NCBI GenBank assembly: GCA_905397405.1
Contig: CAJPVJ010000074.1
Coordinates: 1 to 43,136 of the forward strand
Direction: 5' to 3'
Length of the DNA stretch: 43,136 nt
From: Oppiella nova
Lineage: Eukaryota; Arthropoda; Arachnida; Sarcoptiformes; Oppiidae
The position numbers were made by a program, and so were the translations under genes. Numbering within the stretch: position 1 is the first letter of the stretch; every line of letters starts with the position of its first letter. Below, piece after piece: positions 33,001 to 41,384 of the stretch. Below the pieces are notes generated by a model. The model saw only the letters and a program-made list of their open reading frames with translations, was not told the origin of the DNA and did not search any database.

Positions 33001-35050
33001 ACATACTAAATCATTACATTTTTAAACGTTTATCCAATAAAACACTTCAATTATTTATGAGCTCTCTTTCTGGTTCTCTAAATGACTCCTAATTTGAATT
33101 AATAATATCTCATTTATAATTATATATCATTAATATGATATGGAAAATGACATAAATAACAGATTCTTATCGATGCTCAGAAATGTAATACCGTACTATG
33201 TAATATACTGTATACCTCATAGTAAACTGTATACCAAAATAACGTAAAGTAAAAAAGATATTATATTTATGATTGACTGACCAAAACTGGTACTGATTTG
33301 ATGCATAAATAAATGTTGAGCCATTATACAACATGTGTGTCAGATATCTGCACAATATTCACGCATACAGTATTTAACTTGAATTCAAATTAAAATTTAG
33401 TTTTTTATAGCCAGATAAAAAAATTTATATTGTATATCAATATTTTAAGCCTTTAATGTTTGAGTCTTAAATGTAGAATTTTAAATGATGTTTTGAAATT
33501 AATAAGTATTTTAAAATTAATAAGTATTTTAAAATTATTTTTACTTCTATTGTTTCTGTTTATTGTATTAATATTGAGAATTCAGAGCAAACTTTGACTA
33601 TTTTAAAATTAATCGTGAAAAGTCAAAATCTTGTCTATTAAAATTATTATATTTTGTGTTTTTAGAGCCATTTAGCTTTTAGTTTTGAATATTTTTAATA
33701 ATTTTAAATAAGAGTCTCTTTTATTTGGGATTTAATAATTCAAATATTTTTATAACATTTTATATTCTAATCGATACTCTCGTATGAAAGCCATAAGAAA
33801 TAAGGATTTAATGAATAATCATTGAATACTTTTTATGTTTGTAATAAGTTATTATTAATAATAATGTATTATATCACTTGTATTATTAGCTATTATTATT
33901 AGCTTGTTATTATCACTTGTATTATTAGCTAATAGCTAATAATTAGAAATTGATTTTAAAAATTGAAAATCTTAAAAATATATCATTTGAAATTGTTTTT
34001 TTGGATATTGATGAGTATAATAATTATATCAGTTTATAATAATATTATACTACTGAGTATAATAGCAATAAGTAAGACATTTGATTTCAAAATGCTTTAT
34101 AACAAACTATAAAATCATATTATACTTTACTGTATTTTTATAAAATAATTATATATATATATCAAACAGTTTGCGTTCAATTGTAAGTCAAGCGAAGCCA
34201 ATAAAAGCATTCATTTATTGCTAATTTAATTAACTTAATAATTAATGTTTGAATAAAGAAATTAATGTTGAGTTCCGGTTGTTTATGATTGTAAGCAACA
34301 CTTTATGGCCTCATTATAACTGCTTCAGGTACTTTAACTCAACATCTTATTAAAAATCAATTAAAATAGTACACTTATTCAAATTTAATAAATACATTAT
34401 GCTCATATGGAATACTGGGATATAAAATATAGATTAAATTGATATGAGTATACAGAGCTGATTGTGCTTGATCATTGACAGAGTCGTTGGTGTGCGAGTG
34501 GTGGTATAACGTGAACTGCGAGAATAGTGAACGGCTGTACCATAAAAACGCTCAGCTCTACGATAATGACAATCAAAAACTACAAAACGATGACAACATC
34601 GACAGTAATGATGAGAAGAGTGGTAATGAATACGAGGGCGAAGACAACCCTAAACGTAACGGCAACCATCAAAGCCATCATAACCATCATAACAGTAATT
34701 ACCATAAGAGGGGCGGTGGTAATCATATGCATAATCATAATGATCATAATGATCATAATGGCATTCATGGCAATCATCATAATATTCACAACCATTTGCC
34801 GCACTCTCATAACCACCGAAGGAATCCTAATAGCATTGGTTCAGGACGGTATCGTCAGCTATACACCAGTAATCCATTTGACACCACAAATGATGAGGAC
34901 ATTGATGTCGAGCTGTCCAATGATGAGTCGCGACATCACTCCTTCAAAAGTCCATCAACTCTACAATTTGTGTCGTATTTAAAGCAATTAAATGATCAAA
35001 ATAATAATAATCATCGCAATAAAAATCGACATATCGTCTTATTTTCATAA
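30034..35050 (+). CDS. Gene B: secreted CPAP1-like chitin-binding protein with polar linker and His/Asn-rich tail
   Basis: Proposed CDS join(30034..30064, 30912..30958, 31396..32706, 32855..32924, 34482..35050), 675 aa. Every join has GT/AG and keeps frame. Residues 1 to about 20 make a signal peptide split over two exons (MDSKYFTLFI then GYIALLSPTNA). Residues 27-430 are a long Ser/Asp/Asn/Lys/Pro-rich linker with an acidic patch (SGDEEDDLLDYE) and an Asn run. GEPGKDYPMLSSAP (about 427-440) leads into a CBM14 domain with cysteines 447, 462, 468, 478, 491 and 499 (spacing 14-5-9-12-7, the same as gene A) and the hallmarks FYADVSQKCQVYHQC, FLCPNGTLY and CEWWYNVNC. Residues 500-675 form a tail rich in His and Asn. 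Expected role is chitin binding in cuticle or matrix. Exon 2 is partly duplicated at an assembly gap. A coding-like segment in intron 2 is unexplained. Confidence 0.85.
30672..30811. repeat. 140-bp duplication, left copy (assembly artefact)
   Basis: Identical to 30813-30952 across the single N at 30812. It ends exactly at the N and carries 41 of the 47 bases of gene B exon 2 (30771-30811) without its donor. Confidence 0.85.
30813..30952. repeat. 140-bp duplication, right copy (assembly artefact)
   Basis: Starts right after the N with TATATATATATTAG and continues into unique sequence that completes exon 2 and its donor, so this is the copy used in the gene model. Confidence 0.85.
30912..30958 (+). 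CDS. Gene B exon 2 (end of signal peptide)
   Basis: Acceptor TCTGAAG|GCTATA, donor TTTCAG|GTAACT. Joined to the G of exon 1 it reads GYIALLSPTNANFPFQ, with likely cleavage after TNA. Ends in phase 0 and joins exon 3 in frame. Confidence 0.7.
31092..31303 (+). pseudogene. Coding-like segment inside gene B intron 2
   Basis: After an AG at 31090-31091 one frame stays open to a stop at 31330. It reads FCGPIIFNPYAPFFGSSELN and continues with polar residues such as NKRPSEDDHPLKHSHKPYKS, ending near a donor-like TTG|GTAATT. Base composition resembles the neighbouring exons more than introns. It cannot be spliced into the main frame: entry would need phase 2 where exon 2 leaves phase 0, and its exit phase (1) does not match exon 3. 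It could be a decayed exon, an exon broken by a sequence error, or an alternative exon of another isoform. Confidence 0.35.
31396..32706 (+). CDS. Gene B exon 3 (linker and first half of CBM14)
   Basis: Acceptor CTTTTACCATCAG|GGCCGC is excellent; donor TGTCAG|GTATTG. The 437 codons begin GRGFMLSEYNKGIIRPKPQT and end FYADVSQKCQ. The long open frame continues upstream to 31342 only because the intron end is open. Two other-frame open stretches here are shadows. Confidence 0.9.
32707..32854 (+). other. Gene B intron 3
   Basis: 148-bp intron lying exactly between CQ and V of the chitin-binding domain. Donor GTATTG, acceptor CTGTCTCTCCAG. Confidence 0.8.
32855..32924 (+). CDS. Gene B exon 4 (middle of CBM14)
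   Basis: Reads VYHQCAPQGQQRFLCPNGTL then YSQ plus one base. Contains cysteines 3 and 4. Donor G|GTATGT, phase 1. Confidence 0.9.
32925..34481 (+). other. Gene B intron 4
   Basis: 1.6-kb AT-rich intron with local short repeats, for example a 17-bp tandem around 33497-33530 and CACTTGTATTATTAGCTA twice near 33876-33935. No exon recognised. Confidence 0.7.
34482..35050 (+). CDS. Gene B exon 5 (end of CBM14 and His/Asn-rich tail)
   Basis: Acceptor ATTGACAG|AGTCG. Completes ESLVCEWWYNVNC with the last two cysteines. It then codes an acidic stretch, a His/Asn tract made largely of CAT/AAT/GAT codons (34665-34830; motifs NHQSHHNHH, NHNDHNDHNG, HSHNHRR), and a final segment ending NRHIVLFS and TAA at 35048-35050. 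Overlapping open frames in other frames and on the minus strand are produced by the repetitive codons. Confidence 0.9.
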
Positions 35051-35123
35051 ACATATAATTTTCATAATTTTTAGCACAATTTGTAATATGTATTATTTAA
35101 TTTGAGAAAAATATATTTAATTC

Positions 35124-35129
35124 AATAAA
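35124..35129 (+). terminator. Candidate polyadenylation signal of gene B (AATAAA)
   Basis: Canonical AATAAA 74 bp after the stop codon. Confidence 0.5.
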
Positions 35130-35520
35130 AACAAAATCATTCAAGTCTTTGAGAAAACCCAGATTTTGGTCTCGTCTATGTGTTACGATTGAATACAAAA
35201 CCAAATACTTGTTTTGAATTTGAAGTTAATACTGTATTAGTTTTACAATTGAATTTGTGAAACTTTTTGTTAGCTGTTTTGTAAAAGCTGTGAATTCGAT
35301 AAATAAATAAAATAAATTTTAATAGAATAGTAACTATAAATTATAAAATTATATTAATTTTTAATAGTTTTTAATAAAAGTTACTAAAATCAAAACAACA
35401 TTTTGGATTAAATACATTATTAAGTAACTTATTATAATTAATTACAAATATGATACTTTGTATATACGGTAAAACACATTTTTAAAATAAAAAGTACAAT
35501 TTTAATTTAATATAATTAAT

Positions 35521-35526
35521 TTTATT
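35521..35526 (-). terminator. Candidate polyadenylation signal of gene C (AATAAA on minus)
   Basis: TTTATT on the plus strand, 122 bp beyond the gene C stop codon in its direction. Confidence 0.4.
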
Positions 35527-35647
35527 CAAACAAATCTATACAATGTCAATAATATGGAAATATAACATTTAAAAGTTATAAATATTTTAAATTAGTTCAT
35601 TGATATTAAGTTGTTAGTATAAAAATGAGTTGAAATTACTAGTGGTG

Positions 35648-35716
35648 TCAGCCGTGATGTGCTTTACCATGATGCGTCCGAAAGCCATACTTTGGATGGG
35701 CCTCATAGTGGACAAC
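35648..35716 (-). CDS. Gene C last exon
   Basis: Acceptor TTATGAACAG|GTTGTC. Reads VVHYEAHPKYGFRTHHGKAH then HG and TGA at 35650-35648. Phase 0 entry. Confidence 0.8.
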   Translation of the reverse strand, partial: VVHYEAHPKYGFRTHHGKAHHG

Positions 35717-36670
35717 CTGTTCATAAGTGTTTAGTGAGTTAATCTTTACCCATTATATCAATTTGAGTTCATTTTTTAAAGATATTAAATTATATAAAAG
35801 TGCTAAACATTTTTAACAATATAAATCAAAACTAACTTATTTTTAAAATTAAATTTGAAATTCACAAACGAAATTATTTACATTTAATTAATTTACATAC
35901 AATAAATTGACTTAAATGTGCCATTTATAATATTTTGTTATTATTAAAAACCCTCATCATTATTATTATCATTATTATTAATTCACAACTTCATCACATT
36001 TTCTAAAACTACTAGTATTATACAGTACTATAATTTTTATAATAAATAAGTAAATTGTACTGTATTTACTGTACTGTATATATCTTAATACATTAATGTA
36101 ACATAAATTAGTTTTAATATAATATTTTGCATATATTTTCTGGGATTTAAAAGCTTTACATTATATAAAAACTAAAACACTTCACTTTTTCTAGTCGTAT
36201 AAGTTTGACAGATAAGAAATGTCTGTTAGTCTGTATGAACTCACGTGTAGTTTTCCGTGTGGGTCGCGGAATGAATACGAGCCCTTCACATGTCCCGGTC
36301 CATGACTGGTGTGGTTAACACATTTGGTCACAATTATGTCATTAATACATATGCATTTTAAATATAATATTTCAAATTAATTCTCAATGAACGTGTAATT
36401 CATTCAATTAATAATACCTGACTTCATGTCGAGATTGGGGATTATAGTGGTCTCCTGTGGTGTAACCAAACTTATAACTGTAAGGATTATCCAAACCCTG
36501 AACATAATTTATTTAAACGTTAAAACGTATGTCACAAAAATTAATTAATTTTGAGGAATTTATTAAAATTAAATAATTATTTTTTAACTAAATATTTTAA
36601 ACAATTTGAAATCTTAGAGATAAGACCTGTTCGTGATATTGAGTTCTCATACCATGTCCTCCACAATACA
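35648..36670 (-). CDS. Gene C: RR-type (chitin_bind_4) cuticle protein, 5' end missing
   Basis: Minus-strand exons complement(join(35648..35716, 36245..36305, 36418..36497, 36627..36670)), all GT/AG and in phase, giving 83 residues plus a split first codon. Too short for an open-reading-frame search because of the introns. The product contains NPYSYKFGYTTGD, then QSRHEV, then GHVKGSYSFRDPHGKLH, then VVHYEAHPKYGFRTHH. This is the Rebers-Riddiford consensus, in the style of chelicerate cuticle proteins (Y-x-FGY, R-x-E, G-x-V-x-GSY, V-x-Y-x-A, GF). The motif binds chitin fibres in cuticle. It ends GKAHHG-stop right after the domain. The signal-peptide exon is not found with certainty; a candidate lies at 37863-37890. 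Convergent with gene B. Confidence 0.8.
36245..36305 (-). CDS. Gene C exon (centre of RR motif)
   Basis: Acceptor CCACACCAG|TCATGG, donor CAC|GTGAGT (strong). Reads (S)HGPGHVKGSYSFRDPHGKLH. Enters in phase 2, leaves in phase 0. Confidence 0.85.
36418..36497 (-). CDS. Gene C exon (start of RR motif)
   Basis: Acceptor ATGTTCAG|GGTTTG, donor GTCAG|GTATTA. Reads GLDNPYSYKFGYTTGDHYNP then QSRHEV. Phase 0 in, phase 2 out. Confidence 0.8.
36627..36670 (-). CDS. Gene C upstream exon (tentative)
   Basis: Acceptor CTCGAAG|TGTATT, donor ACAG|GTCTTA. Reads YCGGHGMRTQYHEQ and joins GLDNPYSYKF in phase 0. Needs one base from an earlier exon. The donor is imperfect. Confidence 0.5.
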
Positions 36671-38400
36671 CTTCGAGCAATGAATGAGACAAATAAAGAC
36701 ATAAAAATGACACAATTATCTGAAATAAAAACAATTATTAAAATATCAATTTAAAAATTTTTATGCATTTACTCACAAATTTCATATTTAAAGTTATTTT
36801 TAGCCTAAATAGTAAAAATATGTAATAATGAAATAAATTGTAAAATGAGTTTGGTGTCTATCAATATAAAACAAAATCAAAAAACATTATCGAAATGAAA
36901 GTGAAGTACAGTATTTGATATGATCTAATGGCAGTGGTGTTGACCCGGGATATGACGAGCAATCACTTCTTGTCTACACATTTAAGCCATTATCCAAAAC
37001 GACAATTAATTTATTTAATAATAAGTGCTCAGAAGAGTAGCGCAAACTGTAAGTGAATATGATTTTTGCTGTAAAGACTGCTTTAGAAATCAATTTAATA
37101 AGAATATACGGACATAAAGATATCAAATTGAATTCAATTCAATTGATAGTCCGTTCCGTACCAATAGTTTTATTATATTAGATGTCACAACAAAAGCAGG
37201 TCATCTAAACCATACATTACACCAATATTCACAAAAGTGTACAAAACTGTGACTAACTTTCTATACATCAACAACTGTTGTACACTGTATTACTTGAGCT
37301 ATTACCACCAAAATGAACAACTTATGGTTAAAACAAATGTCCAATTATTTCAAGCTTTTTCGCAATCAATTCATTGAAAACGAAGAATAATTGCTTTTCT
37401 TTATTTTTAAAAATTACACCTCTTTTGTAATACTTGTTCACAAAAAACTTGTTGTCGTTTTGACACTCTTGACTTCACTTAAGTTCAAACAGAGAGAAAT
37501 TCTGTAACGTTGATTAATAAAGTTAGTAGTTTAATGACCTATAGCTTTCGCTATATGTCATAATATATTAGACTACCAGATATATAAGACTGATGATCAT
37601 TTAAATTGCCGTTTAATGTGTTTTCTTTATTCAATGTTGTTTTACGCATGAATGGAGTGTTCAATATGTTAATACATGTTTTAAAACAAACACTTTTGTT
37701 TACCAAAATACAAATAAATAGGAATTTGTTTTTAAGCGTAAAAATTTAGTCTAGATCAGGGCTGTTTATTTACATGTTAACACTATAAGCAGGGTATTGA
37801 ATGAATGCTATAGTGAGTTGTGATTTCTGGGCAACTCATTGCACATAACTATTTCCACTTACAATTGTGAGCAATGATAAAGATGTACTTTACTTGGGAA
37901 AGTGACTTGTCGAATACATACGCGAGCACATACGATATGTCGTTTGGGATGGCAAGTATTGAGGGTGAGGGTTATGTCATTGTGTTATGCGAAAGTGTAT
38001 AGCAATACACATGTAGTGCATTCAATAGACAACACATTATACGCTTTGTACACAAAACTTTAATGTAAACACTTTCACTCTCTATTCACTCATTTATACA
38101 CCACTGGTATATAGTGTATATAATGAAATACAAAAATAGTTCACTTTATGTGAAAACAATTACAATGAATAATAAAATCAGTTCAGTTTACTTATGAACT
38201 GTAAATATAAATATAGTCTAAATATAAAATATTGAAATACATTTCTAATGAATTAGTGACAAAACAAACTGTAAATAGGTATTTGACCTATAATTAAATA
38301 CAATAATATAAATGAAAGTATTTCTTAGAAAAACTGTAAATATTTATTAAAACATTTTTAATTACTTATTTAATTATTTTTATAATTTAAAAGCTCATTT
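36671..38400. other. Region upstream of gene C
   Basis: Probably intron and 5' flank of gene C. It contains a signal-peptide-like open segment on the minus strand at 37863-37890 (YIFIIAHN before a GTAAGT donor). A GC-richer patch at 36925-36975 is open on the plus strand from ATG 36927 (43 codons, unrecognised). No complete gene. Confidence 0.4.
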
Positions 38401-38414
38401 TAGCAAAGGGTGGT

Positions 38415-38560
38415 GGTGGGGAGTAGAGTGGTGTAGCGGTTAGAGTGTCTGCTTAACAATAGCTAAGTTAAGGTTAATCAATAGGAGGGGTCCAGAGACC
38501 ACCTGAAAGAAGGTGTATAGAGGGACATGAGATCGCGCCCCAAGCGGGGAAAAATTATTT
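38415..38560 (+). mobile_element. tRNA-derived SINE candidate (Val-AAC-like head)
   Basis: TGGTGTAGCGGTTAGAGTGT (38429-38448) closely resembles the D arm and A box of a tRNA such as tRNA-Val, followed by CTGCTTAACAA at an anticodon-like position and a degenerate B box, GGTTAATCAA (38472-38481). The arms do not fold as a proper tRNA. A GC-rich tail follows, with a small CCCC/GGGG hairpin at about 38538-38549. This fits a decayed tRNA-derived SINE; only one copy is seen in the window. Confidence 0.4.
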
Positions 38561-39064
38561 TGTATTTTGTAAGTTTTAAAAAGTTTTGAAGTACTTTATA
38601 TAAGTAGCATGTTATTATTATAACTACTAGTTGTATGATGCATAAATGAACTTTTAATTGACACAATATTATCAGATTTTGTGTGTTAAGATAGCACTGG
38701 TAGTTATATTAATTGTGTTTTATTTTTTAATAACCAAACATAATAATTTTGTAAAGATTGTAAATTTATTTTATGCTTTAAAACTTGCTAATACTAAAAT
38801 AAATTCACTGTAAACATTTGAATTAGCTCTTATTATCAATGTACTTTTAAAAATCATAAATTAATCAGAGATAAGTACAGTATTTATAATTTTGTTTTCG
38901 ATATAATTTGTTAATAGCTCATAATAAGTTCTAAGTTATCAAAGTGATTATAAGCACCCTGGTTCATTCAATGATATGTATGGGAAGTTCAATGTAATTT
39001 CAAATGTTCCAATAATCTTCAATAAATCTTGAGTGAGAGATTATGAGCTTGGATAATTTCTTAT
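38561..39064. other. Non-coding AT-rich sequence
   Basis: Nothing recognisable. Confidence 0.55.
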
Positions 39065-39320
39065 ACGTATTTACAAATCGTTGATTATCAATATTTATTA
39101 TTAAAGTTATTACCTATGAATGAAAATACTAATCAAAAATACTTATTATTATTATTATTATCATAAATATATTTTAGAGTCGATATATATTAACGTATTT
39201 ACAAATCGTTGATTATCAATATTTATTATTAAAGTTATTACCTATGAATGAAAATACTAATCAAAAATACTTATTATTATTATTATTATCATAAATATAT
39301 TTTAGAGTCTATATATATTA
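39065..39320. repeat. 128-bp tandem duplication (two units)
   Basis: Units 39065-39192 and 39193-39320 start ACGTATTTACAAATCGTTGA and differ only near the end (GTCGATATATATTA against GTCTATATATATTA). Each contains a (TTA)n run. No N lies between them, so this may be a real duplication. Confidence 0.85.
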
Positions 39321-39492
39321 GAGTACTTTTATAGTAAGTATTGTATTAAATAATTAATCTAAAATGAAACCTTGTACAATCCTTAAGTACTTTTGGTGCT
39401 AGAACACATAATGTAAACATAACCGCTAAAAATAAATCAAATATATTATTTACCTTAACGATATTTATTTTCAAATTAATTATCAATAAATC

Positions 39493-39632
39493 ATGACATT
39501 TTGTAGCATATTATAATGCAATAATTTCTACTGAACTAGATTATATCATTTTGGTGAGATTGTGCTATAGTGGGCAAAGTATTACACAATATAAACTGTA
39601 ATCTCAACACAAATCATATAATTAATTTTATG
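39493..39632. repeat. 140-bp duplication beside an N gap, left copy
   Basis: Identical to 39658-39797. Here 24 bp of different sequence follow before the N at 39657. Likely unmerged overlapping contig ends or two haplotypes. Confidence 0.8.
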
Positions 39633-39657
39633 TCATACAAGTGTCATGAGATTGTTN

Positions 39658-39797
39658 ATGACATTTTGTAGCATATTATAATGCAATAATTTCTACTGAA
39701 CTAGATTATATCATTTTGGTGAGATTGTGCTATAGTGGGCAAAGTATTACACAATATAAACTGTAATCTCAACACAAATCATATAATTAATTTTATG
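39658..39797. repeat. 140-bp duplication beside an N gap, right copy
   Basis: Starts immediately after the N with ATGACATTTTGTAGCATATT. Same length as the duplication at 30672-30952. Confidence 0.8.
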
Positions 39798-39844
39798 ATA
39801 AACAAGATAATAAACTAATAATAAACAAGATATGATTGTTGAAT

Positions 39845-40290
39845 GTGTAGAAAATAACTAATTATCACTTATAATCAGTTTATAGTTATTTTCCATAGCT
39901 TTTGATATTTAATTTTCCATTTTAAGTTTTTCCATTATTTAAAGTGCACGATATTTTGTATTGTTTTTAACCAATAGTTTTTTAAGATATGTTTTATATT
40001 TGACTCGTTTGGCTGCTATAAAAGACATCATTTTTCAATAAAGACTTACAGTTCTGTTTCAAACCTCAAACACGTGACGACCCGAAGCGTCTAAACAGGA
40101 CCGGCTCTCAGTTACTTTAAGCCCTATTTTTATGCCATAACTTATACAGTATTTTATTTGTATTGAGAGTCAGGCGTTGTTTGGACCCCGGATTGAGTGT
40201 CGACTCAATCCCGGAGCAGTACTGCTGATCACTAAACACTTCCAGCGTTACATCATTTGGTCCCCAAAGTCGGGAGCAGTATCTCGTTGC
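39845..40290 (+). mobile_element. Possible LTR-retrotransposon remnant (LTR end and leader)
   Basis: CCAAT (39971), TATAAAAG (40017-40024) and AATAAA (40037-40042) lie close together as in an LTR, followed by CACGTGACGACCCGAAG. Downstream, two related blocks begin TTTGGACCCC (40180) and TTTGGTCCCC (40256) and each continues to a GGAGCAGTA. These look like the primer-binding or leader part of LTR elements, but no gag, pol or second LTR is present. The sequence is much more GC-rich than its surroundings. Boundaries are guesses. Confidence 0.3.
40190..40212. repeat. GC-rich inverted repeat
   Basis: GGATTGAGT-GTCG-ACTCAATCC forms a 9-bp perfect stem with a 4-base loop. It is followed by the 12-bp palindrome AGCAGTACTGCT. 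Confidence 0.8.
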
Positions 40291-40954
40291 ATATGTACCT
40301 GCTTAATTAGAAATATGATTGATTTAAAAATATGATTAAAACTCTATATTAAACGCTGAAATAATTATGCTATTTTAGTTTAAATCAACTATTAGCAACA
40401 AGTTACAATTAGAAACACTTACAATTAGCTCGTTACCCCAGGGTGAGCATAGTAATAGATTAATTAACTTTGAAACAAGGTCCGAAGTTTCTACCCCTAA
40501 GATTTGTGATCATAAATCTCTGAAATTTATAATTCACAAATAATACTCATTAATTCACTGACCCTTTCATATAAAATATATTGGATGACCATGTAATAAT
40601 GACACTTATTAATATACATTTTTTATGAATCAAATATTTTGTTTGCATTAATCAGAGTTTTTGCAAAATTGGACAATCACATTTACGTTCACATTAAAAC
40701 ATGTTAATTAAATACAAAAACAAAAACTATATATTTATCAATTCAAAATAATTCAATATTTTGTTTTTTAGAAAATTAATTTTAACGTTATCTGGATGTG
40801 CACCGGACAAACGTATCTAGTTTATATGTATACTATTAAGATATATTGGTTGAATTATTAAAAGTATTCAATTTTCATATAAATTAAATAATTTAAGGAC
40901 AAAATATAAAATTAAATTAATTTGTAATAGTATTTTGTTATATAATTCTGTTCA

Positions 40955-40958
<4 letters not shown>

Positions 40959-40994
<36 letters not shown>
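40959..40994. repeat. (GA)n microsatellite
   Basis: Pure GA run of about 36 bp. Confidence 0.95.
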
Positions 40995-40997
<3 letters not shown>

Positions 40998-41109
40998 CAA
41001 TAATATTGTCAATAGATTGTCATAAAATTAATTGTTAATTGTTTTTGCACTTTTGCACTAACATAACATACATATGTATAAAGTGGAAATACATAAAAGT
41101 GATGTTTAT

Positions 41110-41180
41110 CATTCATGTTCATAATGTCGTCATAATGTTTTCATTCATGTTAATAATGATGTCATAATGTTTTCATTTAT
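41110..41180. repeat. 32-bp tandem repeat, about 2.2 units
   Basis: Units CATTCATGTT...TAATGTTTT at 41110-41141 and 41142-41173 differ at a few positions; a third begins at 41174. Confidence 0.7.
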
Positions 41181-41384
41181 GTATTGTTGAACTAAATCTT
41201 AAGTTAACTTTTGCACTTGAATAAATTAGTCGCAAAGGGATTACATATTGTACCTATCAGGATTAAAATATAATTCACATTAAACGTGATTTTAAGATAG
41301 TATTATAATAAAGAATTTAATTCTATTTATAATTTTTTAGAAAGATAATTTTGGGCACAAACTACTTTTAAAATAGTTTACAAT

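Larger units (their letters stand above)
35051..35647. other. Convergent 3' regions of genes B and C
   Basis: AT-rich sequence between the two stop codons. It carries an AATAAA for gene B (35124-35129) and its complement for gene C (35521-35526). No further gene. Confidence 0.6.
40291..41384. other. Non-coding AT-rich sequence
   Basis: Contains a (GA)n tract (40959-40994) and a 32-bp tandem repeat (41110-41173). No gene. Confidence 0.55.

Noticed and set aside
34527-34982. 151-codon plus-strand and 78-codon minus-strand open frames rich in Ile and Met
   Set aside because: Other frames of the CAT/AAT/GAT repeat in gene B exon 5.
37270-37330. Signal-peptide-like minus-strand segment KLFILVVIAQ before a GTAATA
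   Set aside because: No in-frame ATG, and its phase 0 exit does not fit the next gene C exon; the candidate at 37863 fits better.
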